From the NCBI GenBank assembly GCA_034008185.1, contig CM067082.1, positions 153,595,395-153,659,394 on the forward strand: a stretch of DNA of 64,000 bases, written 5' to 3'. Shown piece by piece: positions 36,401-48,400 of the stretch. The DNA comes from Gorsachius magnificus. Taxonomy: Eukaryota; Chordata; Aves; Pelecaniformes; Ardeidae. The notes beneath the pieces were generated by a model. The model ran no database searches, was not told where the DNA came from, and was given only the letters and a program-made list of their open reading frames with translations. Both the position numbers and the translations under genes were made by a program. Positions within the stretch are counted from its first letter, which is position 1. Every line of letters begins with the position of its first letter.

Positions 36401-39400
36401 AGACTTCCCACGGTTCCACCCCCAGCTGGACTCTGCCCTCCCCTGCCTTCCTCTGCCTGCGCTCTCCCGCTGCCTCCTCTCCCTCCTTGGAGACCTGTTT
36501 GACACCGTGCACGCCGGAGGCTCCTGGATGAGCAGGGATCCCCGCAGGGGTGGCGCGGCCCCCCGTCCTTCCCGACGCCTGACGCCGCTCCCCGAGCCCC
36601 ACGCTGGATCATGCAGTGCATCCGAAGGCAGCCCAAGCGGAGCACGTCCCAGGAAAACATCCTACGGGAGCAGAGCCGTAGAGTGGCCGCATTGAACGGC
36701 ATCAGGCTGGGTAAGGGATGGGTTGGCCAGACCCTTGGCACTTCCACACACTGGCAACTGCTTCATTTCTGCCTCTTTTCGCTGCGCAGAGGCAGGGCTC
36801 CACCCTAAAGGCAACTCCAGGGTTATTTTTAAACTCCCGAGGTTTCTTTTCCTTTGCCTGTAACCACCCGCCAGATGAGTAAACCGCTTCATTTGAAGCA
36901 TCCAGGAAAGTGGGAGCTCTTTGGCAAAGGGGCAGTTTCCAAATCTCTTGCCGGGCTTTCGGAATTGTCGCTGGTTGAGGGTGTTTGGGGAGGGCAGTGC
37001 CCTTTTCCTGCCTGATTTTAGGACTTCTGAGTGGCGTATGGCCAGTTGCTGTTGGAGCCCGAGGAACCACTCAGAGGTCTTGCATTCACCAGATGAAAAA
37101 AAGAGGAAACTCAGGGAGTTTCGTAACTTCTGTATCTGGCTGTGCCCTCATCACTCGATCCTGCTCTCTGGAGAGACGGCCCAAGTGGGTGCGAGTCCCT
37201 TGATTTCCCTGGAAATGGGAAATCGCCATTTACCCACCCCAGTTCTTTGGATTTCATCAGAAAGGCTTTCTTGCCCTTTTAAACTGAGATATGCCTGGTC
37301 TTAAAACAGGTGGGAGAGGGAGAGCAGGCAGGAGGAGGCTTGTTTTATAGCAGTCATAATTAATGTGTTTGTATCAGATCAGATTTGTGAGTGAGCGATG
37401 CAGAGATACGGATTGCCACTGTCTTCTATAGTGACCATTCCAACTATCTCCTTAGTGAACCCGGAGCCTGGCTCCTGCCATGGCAGCTCTTGCTTCATTG
37501 CGTTTTCTGCTTGTGGTAAACCTGAGGTGGGTAATACAAAAGCATTTTTGATGTCTTCGTGTCTAAAGCTCCGTCGTGCAGCGTATTAACTTCGTGGTTA
37601 TTGCAGCGCTGTTTGTGCTCGAGGCGCTCCTACCTTTGCCAAGCGTGATTTTCACTCTGAGCATCACTGCACGCCAAATATATTCTGTTTAGGAAGCCTG
37701 TGATTGATATTTTGGGGGGGGGGGGGGGCTGACCCTTGAAACACGCTCTGCACTTTTGCATGCCAAGTGTGTATTTGGCATTTTCCCAGAGGATGCTAAG
37801 CAAGGAGCAGTCCTGCCACATGCTTCAGGCAGGATTTGGACATTTATTTCAGTGTGGTGACTGTGCTTCTCATGCCTAGTGTTGTTATGCAGTCGGAAAA
37901 CAAGATCCTTGTCCTGCTGCGCAGTGTTTTTTCATTTTTACATGGTGTATGTGTAGGATGGCTCCGGTTTCTTTCATACAAGTTTCCGTTGCTGTGAGAT
38001 GGAGCTCTGGACCACAAACCTTCTCAGCCCCGTGGGGTCGTTAGGCAGAAATCCTCAGGACCTGGTTCAGGCATAAAACCTGAAGTGAGGTTTTTGCTGG
38101 GAAAAGGTGGGGGTTTTTTTCTGGAAAGCAGTTCAAATGACCAACTGAGAGTAACGTCCCACTGGCACATCAAGGGCACGTTTGTTCCTGTATCAGCAGA
38201 TCAGAGTGATTGCTGCTCCATCACTGGCCGAACCAATGTGCTGGTGCTTTGGAGGTCGGAATAGAGATGCTAAGTGATTCTCCCAAGGTCATTGAAAGAG
38301 TGCTTGGGCTGGGCGTAGGAGGCCCCAAAACGCTGACCCTCTTCCCTGGCCAGTTTAGCTGCTGCTAGGCAGCCGCAGAGCAGGCCTGGAACAGGCTGTG
38401 CCCACCTGGTTGAGGGGCTGCCCCCCCTTCCTTTGGTCCCACTGTCGGGTGGTTTAGGCAGTGCTGGGGGTCACCACGAGCAGCCGTCAGCTCTGGGTGA
38501 CTGCTCTCTACCTGAAAGGCTGCCTACATGCTTAGGGACATGGTTTAGTGGTGGGATAGCAGGGTTAGGTTAAAGGTTGGACCTGATGATCTTAAAGGTC
38601 TTTTCCAACCAAAATGATTCTATGATTCTATGATGAGAGGGCTGACGGAGCTGTTAGGTGCCCATGGTTAGCCCTCTCACCCTTTCCTGGCCAAACCCGC
38701 TGGCTCCTAGAGGCAAGCTCGTCTCCATCCCCTCCCTGCCTTCTCTCACGGCCCCCTGACCCACGCTCCCCACCAACTTTGATCTTCGCCATGCTTTCAC
38801 CACGCACCGTCCATCTTTCCCTCCTGCTCTTGCGAAGTGTGGTGGCCCCCGTTACTGAGTCACTTAACCTGGCCTGGTCCTCAGGATGAGCTGGAGGGCT
38901 GCTCCCAACCCACAGTTAGGTCCTCTGAAGGGAAGGGGAGTTTCAACCCACACTAATGCACTGACTGGGCTGTGCTGGTGGGCAGGATGATGGGCTCTGA
39001 GCTCCAGCTTGTGTCCGACATGTGGATGAAGCCTGGAGGAGAGGAATATGCCCTTGACCACTGCCTGTGCCCATCCAGATTTGCCCGTATTACGTTGATG
39101 CAGCTCTTTGGGATGTCACAGGATAGAATCATAGAATCACAGAATTGTTTAGGTTGGAAAAGACCTTTAAGATCATCAAGCCCAACCGTTACCCTAACCC
39201 TGCCATTCCATCAATAAACCACGTCCCTCAGCACCTCGTCTACCCATCTTTTAAAGACCTCCACGGATGGGGACTCAACCCCTTCCCTGGGCAGGTCTCA
39301 CGACACATTACACATGCTGCATGCTGCGTCTATGTAATGAAATGTGCCCCTTCTAGCAGGGATTTCTCATTGCACGCTTATGCACATAGGCACCCAAAGG

Positions 39401-42400
39401 AATTGATGGTTTTCCTGCTTTCCTCCCCACATCACCCTAGGATGATGTGTCCTCCTAAGTCCTATATCGATGCCTCGCATGGTTGGGATCTGAGAGGGAA
39501 TGAAGCTGGGAGCCAGAACAGAAATGTTGCAGGTGAATAGAGAGAATGGAGAAGTTTGTTTCCTCTCCAGGAACCTTGAGGGGTGCCACAGAGATGTTAA
39601 TGAGGCCGAAGTCTTTGGTATCTTCTTAGTATTTGAGAGACCTTTGCCTTGGAGGGGAAGCCTTAACACCATGAGTCAGGAGGCCAAGGACCTCTGAAGC
39701 TGTTGTGGTGTCTGTCCTTCCTCTGGAGACCTCTTGCCAGCCCCTGGGTATGCTGGAACCTCAGCAAACCCAGGAGGGTGTCCCAAATCCCATAGCTGGG
39801 GTCAATCTTTTGCCCTTCAATGCTTTGCAGGAGATGGCTTTTTTTCTCCTTTCCATGAGTTTCTTTCTGAGGTTTCCAGAAGAGGAAGCATACAAATTCT
39901 TCTCTTGGGAACCCCAGACCAGACATGAGCTGAGAGGCCTGGGGGATGCTGTAGCATGGGAAGACACTTAATTAATGAGATAGCTAATTGAATGTAGAGG
40001 AAAGAGAGAGGCCACAGCCACCTTTTCAGGGTTTCCCGCTCCCACTGGGGCACTTTCAACTCTGGATGCCTCAGCTCTGGGCATGCTCCTTGTCATCTGC
40101 AAAACCAGTGAAGTGGTGTGAGCGGCTCACTGAGTCGACACCGGACACCCCTAATATTTATCTCTGACGGAGGTCTCAGGCTTTCTTTGGCAACCTAAAA
40201 TGCTCCCTTGAGGCCAGCCTACCCCAGCTACAAACACGTGGTGCTGATTTTTGCTGCTGCCACCACAACCCGCCTCGGTGCTCTGCAGCACCTGGCGCTT
40301 CAGTTTCCAGTATGGAGGAGTCTGAGGTTTTGGCCACTTGGATCTCATGCTAGGTTTTGTTTTTCAAGCAGGCCAGAAGTGATGCTTGGTAGTTTATTGC
40401 CTTGCCCTGTTTAAAAAAACCAAGAATTCAAGGTAGCTGTGTCTTCCAGAGAAGAATAAAGCCCATGTTGCAGGGGAATGCCACATTGCTATATAAATGT
40501 TATTGCATAAATCAGTTAACTTGGATTTCTGCTTTGTGAGACCCCGTGTTATCATAGAATCATAGAATCATAGAATCATAGAATGTTTTGGGTTGGAAGG
40601 GACCCCTAGAGGTCATCTAGTCCAACCCCCCTGCAGGGAGCAGGAACACCGCTAACCAGATCAGGTTGCTCACAGCCCCATCCAACCTGGCCTTGAATGT
40701 TCCCAGGGATGGGGCCTCCACCACCTCTCTGGGCAACCCATTCCAGTGTTTCACCCCCCTCATTGTAAAGAATTTCTTCCTTAGATCCAGTCTAAACCTA
40801 CCCTGTTTTAGTTTAAAACCATCACCCCTTGTCCTGTCACAGCTGGCCCTACTAAAAAGATTGTCCCCATCTTTCCTATGGGCCCCCTTTAGGTACTGAA
40901 AGGCCACAATCAGGTCTCCCCGCAGCCTTCTCTTCTACAGGCTGAACAACCCCAACTCTCTTAGCCTGTCTTCATATGTTTCCATAGGATCGGGAAATTT
41001 CCCCCGATGTGAGTGTCAGGGTGACTGAGTGGTTATCTTCATTGTCAGGATAAGGTTAGCGAAAATCCCATCCAGTTGGGATGTGCTTGGTCAGTACGAC
41101 AGAACTAAATGCTGTTTCCCCAGCTTTGAACCAGCCTTTCATGCGATGTCAGAGAGATGCAAGGTGCCTATTACTGAAAGCCCAGGACGTGTTTCTCAGG
41201 TTTCATGCTCTCACCCTCCCCAGCCCACACGCTCCAGATCTGTAATTAATGGTTGGTTTGAGGGACAGATTCTCCAAGGTATTTAGGTATGTGGAAGTCA
41301 TATACTGCTGAGACATTCAAAAACATTTCAAATGCCAAATCTATGATTTCAAAGCCTCAGCAGATGCCTGTTGCCTCTCCAGATGTCTAAGTGCCTTCCT
41401 GAATCTAGCCTAAGATGTGAAATCTGAAGATCCTGGAACCAGAGGGACTGGTTATTATTGGTATTGTGGTGGCTTGGTAGGGTAAGAAAGATAAAGCTCC
41501 TCTTGGATACTAACTGGGCAATGAGGAGAGCATGGTTGCTACCTTACTGCTACCTTATTGATGTGATGCTGCCTGTCACCAAACTTATCTGTGTATGTCC
41601 TGAGCTTCATGACACTGATCTTCAAAATTCCCATGTGGATAGGAAGGGACTGCTTGCCAGAGAAGGAAGAGAGATATCTTTGTGTGTTCCTGTTTCCACA
41701 AAGGAAATTTGTCACAGAACAGATTTGAAATCATAGAATCATAGAATGTTTTGGGTTGGAAGGGACCCCTAGAGGTCATCTAGTCCAACCCCCAAATCAC
41801 TTGAAAGCTCCCAAGAGTACAACAGTTACAAGATACACAACTCTCTTTCCTCTGCTTTTACTGTTATGTTGTTGGTTTGGTTGTTGTTTTTGCATCTGAA
41901 CATTAGACTACATTTTCTGGAAAGAAGATATTTTATGTTTGTAAACCACCTGAGAATTATAGTACATAAGTCTTTGGACTCAATCTAAGATATCTACAAG
42001 GCTCCAGCCTCTTTTGTGAGCAGAAAGAGTGGCATGGCAGAGTGCTGGGTCTCTCCGCTCTGCTGCCCTCCCCAGACCTGGCTGCACTGCCGTGGTCGGT
42101 CTGTCTGTCTGTGAGTCATGTCCCGTGGCAGGGAAGACCCTATGGACATCATTTCTTGTGTTGACTCTTACAACATCACCACTACTGTTTCTCTGCAGGC
42201 CTGAAAGATGATGCGGATCTGAAGTTCCTCCTGAAAGGCAGCCAGCTGCTGAAAGTAAAGTCAGGCTCTTGGAGAAAAGAAAGGTTTTATAAGCTCCAGG
42301 AGGACTGCAAAACCATATGGCAGGAATCAAAGAAGATGCTGAGGTCTCCGGAGTCACAGATCTGTAAGTAAAGTTTGCTTTTTGGGACGCTGTGTGCAGA

Positions 42401-45400
42401 GGTGCTTGTGGTAAACCAACACCATCGTGCTTGCGGTGTGGAGCAATGAGACCAAGTCCTCACACCTCCTGTAAGACACAAACTGAGTGATGCTGCCAGC
42501 TCTGGAGACAGCTGGGAGGAATCTGCCGAGTCAGGAATGGCCACATTTCCCAATCTTATGCACTACCACTTAAAATGGTTGTGGGGTTGGCTGTGCTGGG
42601 CTCAGCAGCCCTGCCTGGCTCGTTTCCTCCCCAAAGTAAGAGTTTGGGTTACTCATGTGCTTGGGCCCTGATGTTTGGTGTGAGACATGGCTTGAGCATC
42701 TGCAATGTGGTATGGTGCGCTTGGGCTGCTGGTCTGAGCTCTGCCAGGACACCTCTTTTCTGCCTGCACCCCCCTGGGAAAGCTGGCACTTAAGCCTCCC
42801 AAGGGAACCACAGAGATGTGGAGATCCAAGTGCTGGCAGGAGATCTCTCTGGGAAGGAAGGCCTGTTCTCATCCTTATCTTGGAAACTCAGAATCTGCCC
42901 CACTGTAAAAAGTCCAGATACGACATTCACCATTGTATGGACATGGGGAAAACCATTCTGTGCCAGAATCACCCAGCTTGGGGCTGTAATTGGGACCAGA
43001 AGCCCAACTGTGCAGTCAAAATGGGATCAAGCAGAGTGTGTTTCTCTTTATATCTGTTTATATCTGGGTTTTCTTCTCATTTGGTATTTTTCTGACATAT
43101 TTCTCTGTCACTAATCATCACAGTCTTGTAAAGCCAAGAGGTGAATGAATAATGTGGAGTATATTTTATGGCATGTTGAAACGTAGAACACGCTGCCCGT
43201 GTTACTTACACAATTTTTTTGGTAACAATCACAATTAACTAAATGAAGGGTGAGTCTTCCAAATTACCCCCCTCCCATAAGCTGTGATAAGATCTTCAGA
43301 AGGAGGAGTAAGGTGGCCACACTCTTCTCGTGTGACCTTGGGCACCTTATTTAATCTCTTTGTGCATCCTTCCCCACAGTCTCCTTTCTCCTCCTCTATC
43401 TAGCTACAAAAGGTTTTGGGTTAGAGGCTGTCCCTTACCGTGTGTTTGCACGCCCAGCATGGCAGGGGCCTGAGCTCAGCTGAGCTGTTTAGGTCCCAAT
43501 GGTAACAACATTGGGTAACAACAACAACCCAATAACCCATGGTAACAACAACAAAAGCAGAGGCCTTAGCAAACATTTGCTCCCTAGCAATTCCTGCTCT
43601 GTTGAGCTCTGACACTTTTAAGACACAGTGCTGGGCCATCTTGTCTAGGCTGTGCTCTTGCCTAGAAAGGCTAGACCAGATGATCCTTGAGGTTCCTACC
43701 AACCTGGTGTTCTATCATTTTATGATTCTATGATATAAAAGCAAAGTCCCACATAATGTCTTGCTATAAAACAAACAAGAACCTGAGTTGAGAAGACTGG
43801 CTTTCACAGCTTGCTTTCCTCTGCTCTGAGCCAGGTGTTTCCAAATTATAGGGGCTGAGAGCAGCTCCAGTAACAGTCCTGACCCCACCTGGTCCTCTGA
43901 AGTAAATGGGAGGGGGTCTTTGTGCTGTGGCTCCAGGGACCTTGAGGTCTGCTGGGGCAGTGGCATGGAGAGCTGGCACAACTGTAACCTTTTTATATAC
44001 TGAGCCCTGTGGAGAGATCAAGTCCTTTGAGCTGGGTGTTGGGCACAGATTGGGAGTGTGCCTGCGTGGGTGTGGGTTTACAGCACTCCAGATACACTGT
44101 GCTAACTGGGCACGACCAACGTTGCCACACAGCTGGAGATAGAGGCAGCGCCACTGCAGGACGGAGAACTTGCTGTGCACTGGGAGTGTCCTTGGTGCAA
44201 AGTGAAGATGGAGTAATATTGCCTACCGACTCACTCACACCCGCACGTATGCTCTGCAATGCCTCCACGTGTTTCCCCAGAGAGAGATTCCTTTTTTTTT
44301 TGTCATCGGGATAGCAGGAAGAGAGACAAAGCAGTTGAGGCAGGGCTTGTCCTTGCAGCTCTGAAAAAGCAAGATCTAGCAAGGGTCCAGCCGGGCTGGC
44401 TTTGCACCCATACACCCGGCTGGCTGTGGGAGCATGCCTGGTACCAGGTTGACCCACCAAGCACGCCGGGGTGGGCTTTGTCCTACATCCCCCAGGAGGA
44501 GGTGAAGTTGTGCCTGCCATCATGGCATAAGCTTTCAGGAGGGCTGGAGGGCCACCTTGGGGCTGCTTTCAACCATTGCTCTGGTCACACCTGAACCTGG
44601 AAGTCAACAAGAGAGATGAGTACTGGACTGACTCCTGCCCAGTCCCAAGCCAAAACCCCAAAGACACCCATTTTCCCATGCCTTTCTCCTCTGTGGGTCC
44701 TCTGAGACCTTCCATTGCCAAGTTTTCAGAGTGATCACTGGGTTTTAGTTTCTTTCTTGAGCTTTTAACTTCACCAGGCTGCTTTGGGTTTAGGTACAGA
44801 GAGAGGACTTCCCCTGGTTAGTGTTTTTTTCTCTGGTGGGTTCTATCACTACGGCTGCCATCCCATTTTGTCTGGTGTGTGTAGGCGGTCAAAAAGCAGA
44901 GGAAGAGTGCAAGGTCTTGATTTGATACTCAAAATCAGGGACTTCAAGGCGAGTCTCTCTAGAGGGTCACCCTTCCTTGTCAACAGACAGTAACTTTGCC
45001 CTCCAGTACAAAGCCTTTCTAAAACTGCAGATACGCTGTCTTTTTTAGGAAGGAAAAAGAATGAGCGAAATGGAAACTGGGAGGTTTTAGCAGCAGGTCT
45101 AATCTTATCTGCAGCGTTGCTGAGAGCAAGCAGATGGAGGCACCTCAGAGGAGCAAAGTCTGGGTAGGGTAAGGGCTATGTTTCTGTTTGGGCAGTTTCC
45201 TGGTATCCCTGTTACTGTTCTTATAATCATGCAGAAAAGCCATTTGCAAACCATTGCGTGGTGGTGTCTAGGAGATAAAACTGGGCACTGCCAAGGTTAG
45301 ACAGAAGAATCTCAGATGCTTGAAGTTAAAAAACCCCAACATATCAGGGTTGTCTCAGACACAGGTGTTGCCTGGGTCGGATACATGGGTTACAACCAGT

Positions 45401-48400
45401 ACCTTCCTCTGTTTGTCTTTATTTTAAACAACTGGAAATTTAGACTGGATGCAGTCTTGGTAGCTGTCTTACCCACAGGGCTTTTTGGGGGATAGGCTGC
45501 CATTCCAGTGTGGTTTCTACACAGGTAGAACACAATCCATCCTTTCCTTATTATCCGGAATCCATTATTTTTCACGAGGTTCCATTTAGGCCCAAGGGAC
45601 TGGGTTTTTCCAAAAGCCCTTGAAGCATCTTAAGCAGTCAGTTTTCCAACAGACGTGCTATGCCCTGTGCTTACTCCTGATTTCCTTCTACGACCAGGTG
45701 ACCCGCCTGGTAGATGAGGGAAAGGCTGTGGATGTTGTATACCTGGACTTCAGCAAAGCCTTCAACACAGTCCCCCATAGCATTCTCCTGGAGAAGCTGG
45801 CAGTTCATGGCCTAGATGGATGTACTCTTCACTGGGTTAAAAACTGGCTGGCTGGCTGAGCCTGGAGAGTCGTGGTGAATGGAGCTAAATCCAGTTGGTG
45901 GCCAGTCACAAGCGGTGTCCCCCAGGGCTCAGTTCTAGGGCCAGTCTTGTTTAATATCTTTATCAATGACCTGGATGAGGGGATTGAGTGTGCCCTCACT
46001 AAATTTGCAGATGACACCAAACTGGGTGGGAGTGATGATCTGCTTGAGGGGAGGAGGGCTCTGCAGAGGGACCTGGACAGGCTGGATCGATGGGCCAAGG
46101 CCAACTGTATGAGGTTCAACAAGGCCAAGGGCCAGGCTGAGGGAACTGGGGTTGTTTAGTCTGGAGAAGAGGAGGCTGAGGGGAGACCTGATCGCCCTCT
46201 ACAACTGCCTGAGAGGAGGCTGTAGTGAGGTGGGGGTCGGTCTCTTCTCCCTGGTAACAGACGATAGGATGAGGGGGAATGGTTTGAAGCTGTGCCAGGA
46301 CAGGTTTAGGCTAGACATTAGGAAAAACGTCTTCACCGAGAGGGTTTGTCAGGCTCTGGAATGGGCTGCGCAGGGAGGTGGTGGAGTCCTCATCCCTGGA
46401 GGTATTTAAAAGAAGGATCGATGAGGTGCTTAGGGATATGGTTTAGTGGTGGGATGGCAGTGGTAGGTTAACGGTTGTACTCGATGATCTTAAGGTCTTT
46501 TCCAACCAAAGTGATTCTATGATTCTATGATTCTACTCGTTGGTTGGCTCCCACAGAAACGTAGGAGTGCTGGGCACAAAGGGTTGCACTAAAGTGCCTT
46601 TCAAAGTCCATTTTTCACCTTAGCCTGCTACATCCCATGTCTGAGCCACACGCCGGGCACTGCTGCTCTCTGTTATCTTAAATGTTGGGTAGAGCCACGG
46701 TCGGGGTGGATGCTTCTTTGGCCTGTGAGGCTTTTACACATGGGACAGTTTTCTCCCTGGGGCTGAGACAAGAGGGTTGAAGTAGGACGATTAGTAGTTT
46801 GGGAGCAAAGCAAAGGTTTGTGTAAGGGGGCTGGTAAACAGCCAGTTCAGTCAGAGCCAGTTCACTCCTGAGCATCGCTATGGTGGGAGGGAGGGGAGCC
46901 AAAGGAGGCAGGGGGGCTTGTGTTCAAAGAGCAGCAGCCCGCCTTGTTCAGCTGTGGTCAAATGTCAGGTCTCATCTATGTGGAAAAAAAAAGAGCAAAA
47001 AGGCTGCTTTCAGTGAAATCGATTTTTGAAAATCTTCTTTTAAACCAGCTGAAATCCCTCACCTGAGCTCGCTTAAGCCAGATTCAATCCTTTAAAAACT
47101 CTCTGAACCCAGGGATTTGTGGGGATGGTTGAAAACTTTCCAGTGAAACCTCCTTTTGAGTGTTTGGTGGAGAAAGAGAATATTCAAAGCCGGGAGGAAA
47201 AGTCTGAGTGAGTCATTTAGATTTCGGGGGGTTAGGGTGGAGCCCCAGAGAAGCTGGTGCTTTCCTACCTCCCGAGCACCCCTTCTCTGCTGGTGGCTCA
47301 GGGAGATGACGTTTCCCACGCCAGCCACGAGCGAGCTGCACGCGCCACGCCAAGGACGACTCACTGGGGGTGCGTCCTTGAGTCACACGTGCGTAGGCAA
47401 GAAAGAAGTTTAGGAGTTTGGGCTGAAATGTTTCCATTCCTGGACAAAAGCTTTACTTAAAAACTACAATTTTTGGGCTTTTTTTTCCTGTGTTTTGGTT
47501 AAACGGATCAGTTTGGGGAGCAATTTACAGAAGCGAGCTAAATTCAGTTGCACAACAGAATGTTGCAAGTGATGATTTTATTATTATTTTAAGTCATGAA
47601 ATGGATATTTTGATCTAATGATTAATTATCCTAACTATTAAAAAGACACAGAATTTGTTCCAGTTCCTTTGACTTCTGACACAATATTTTTGCATGGTTT
47701 AAGCGTAGTACAAAAGCTTTATGTTTACAGCCTACTACCAGTGTTCAGCAGAAACCTTTTCCTTCCTTTCTGGGTTCCTGTGAAACTTAGGAACACCCTT
47801 AAAATGCCACGCAATGAACATACTGCACCATTTTTGTGGAAGAATGAACTACGTCTCCATTGAATTAAGCCCTGAACTTGCTTGCAGAAGAACAGAAAGG
47901 ATGTGTTATTCACAGAATCATAGAATCATTTAGGTTGGAAAAGACCTTTAAAACCACCGAGTCCAACCTTTAACCTAGCATTGCCAAGTCCACCACCAAA
48001 CCATGTCCCTAAGGACGTCGTCTACTCCTCTTTTAAATACCTCCAGGGATGGGGACTCCACCACTTCCCTGGGCAGCCCGTTCCAATGCTTGACAACCCT
48101 TTCTGTGAAGAAATTTTTCCTGATGTCCAATCTAAACCTGCTCTGGCACAACTTGAGGCCATTTCCCCTCATCCTATTGCTTGTTGCTTGGGAGAAGAGA
48201 CCAACACCCACCTGGTTCCCCCCTCCTCTCAGGCAGTTGTAGGGAGCGATAAGGTCTCCCCTCAGCCTCCTCTTCTCCAGGCTGAACATTCCCAGTTCCC
48301 TCAGCCTCTCCTTATAAGACTTGTGCTCTGTGTTTTCTCAGGTCAAGAAGTGAAAACTTTAAATAGTTCCTGGTAAGTGCCTAAAGTCAATAGAAACTCT

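Larger units (their letters stand above)
27481..36489 (+). other. PLCD1 intron after exon 1a
   Basis: About 9 kb between the two alternative first exons. It holds a CR1 3'-end remnant (33582-33660), a 32-bp direct repeat (32321 and 32486) and the 35590-35832 CR1 remnants. An A run of about 18 lies near 35387. No other gene is recognised. Confidence 0.65.
36711..42198 (+). other. PLCD1 intron 1 (common part)
   Basis: It contains CR1 remnants at 38526, 39124, 40553 and 41730 and a 14-base G run near 37715. No additional exon is recognised. Confidence 0.65.
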
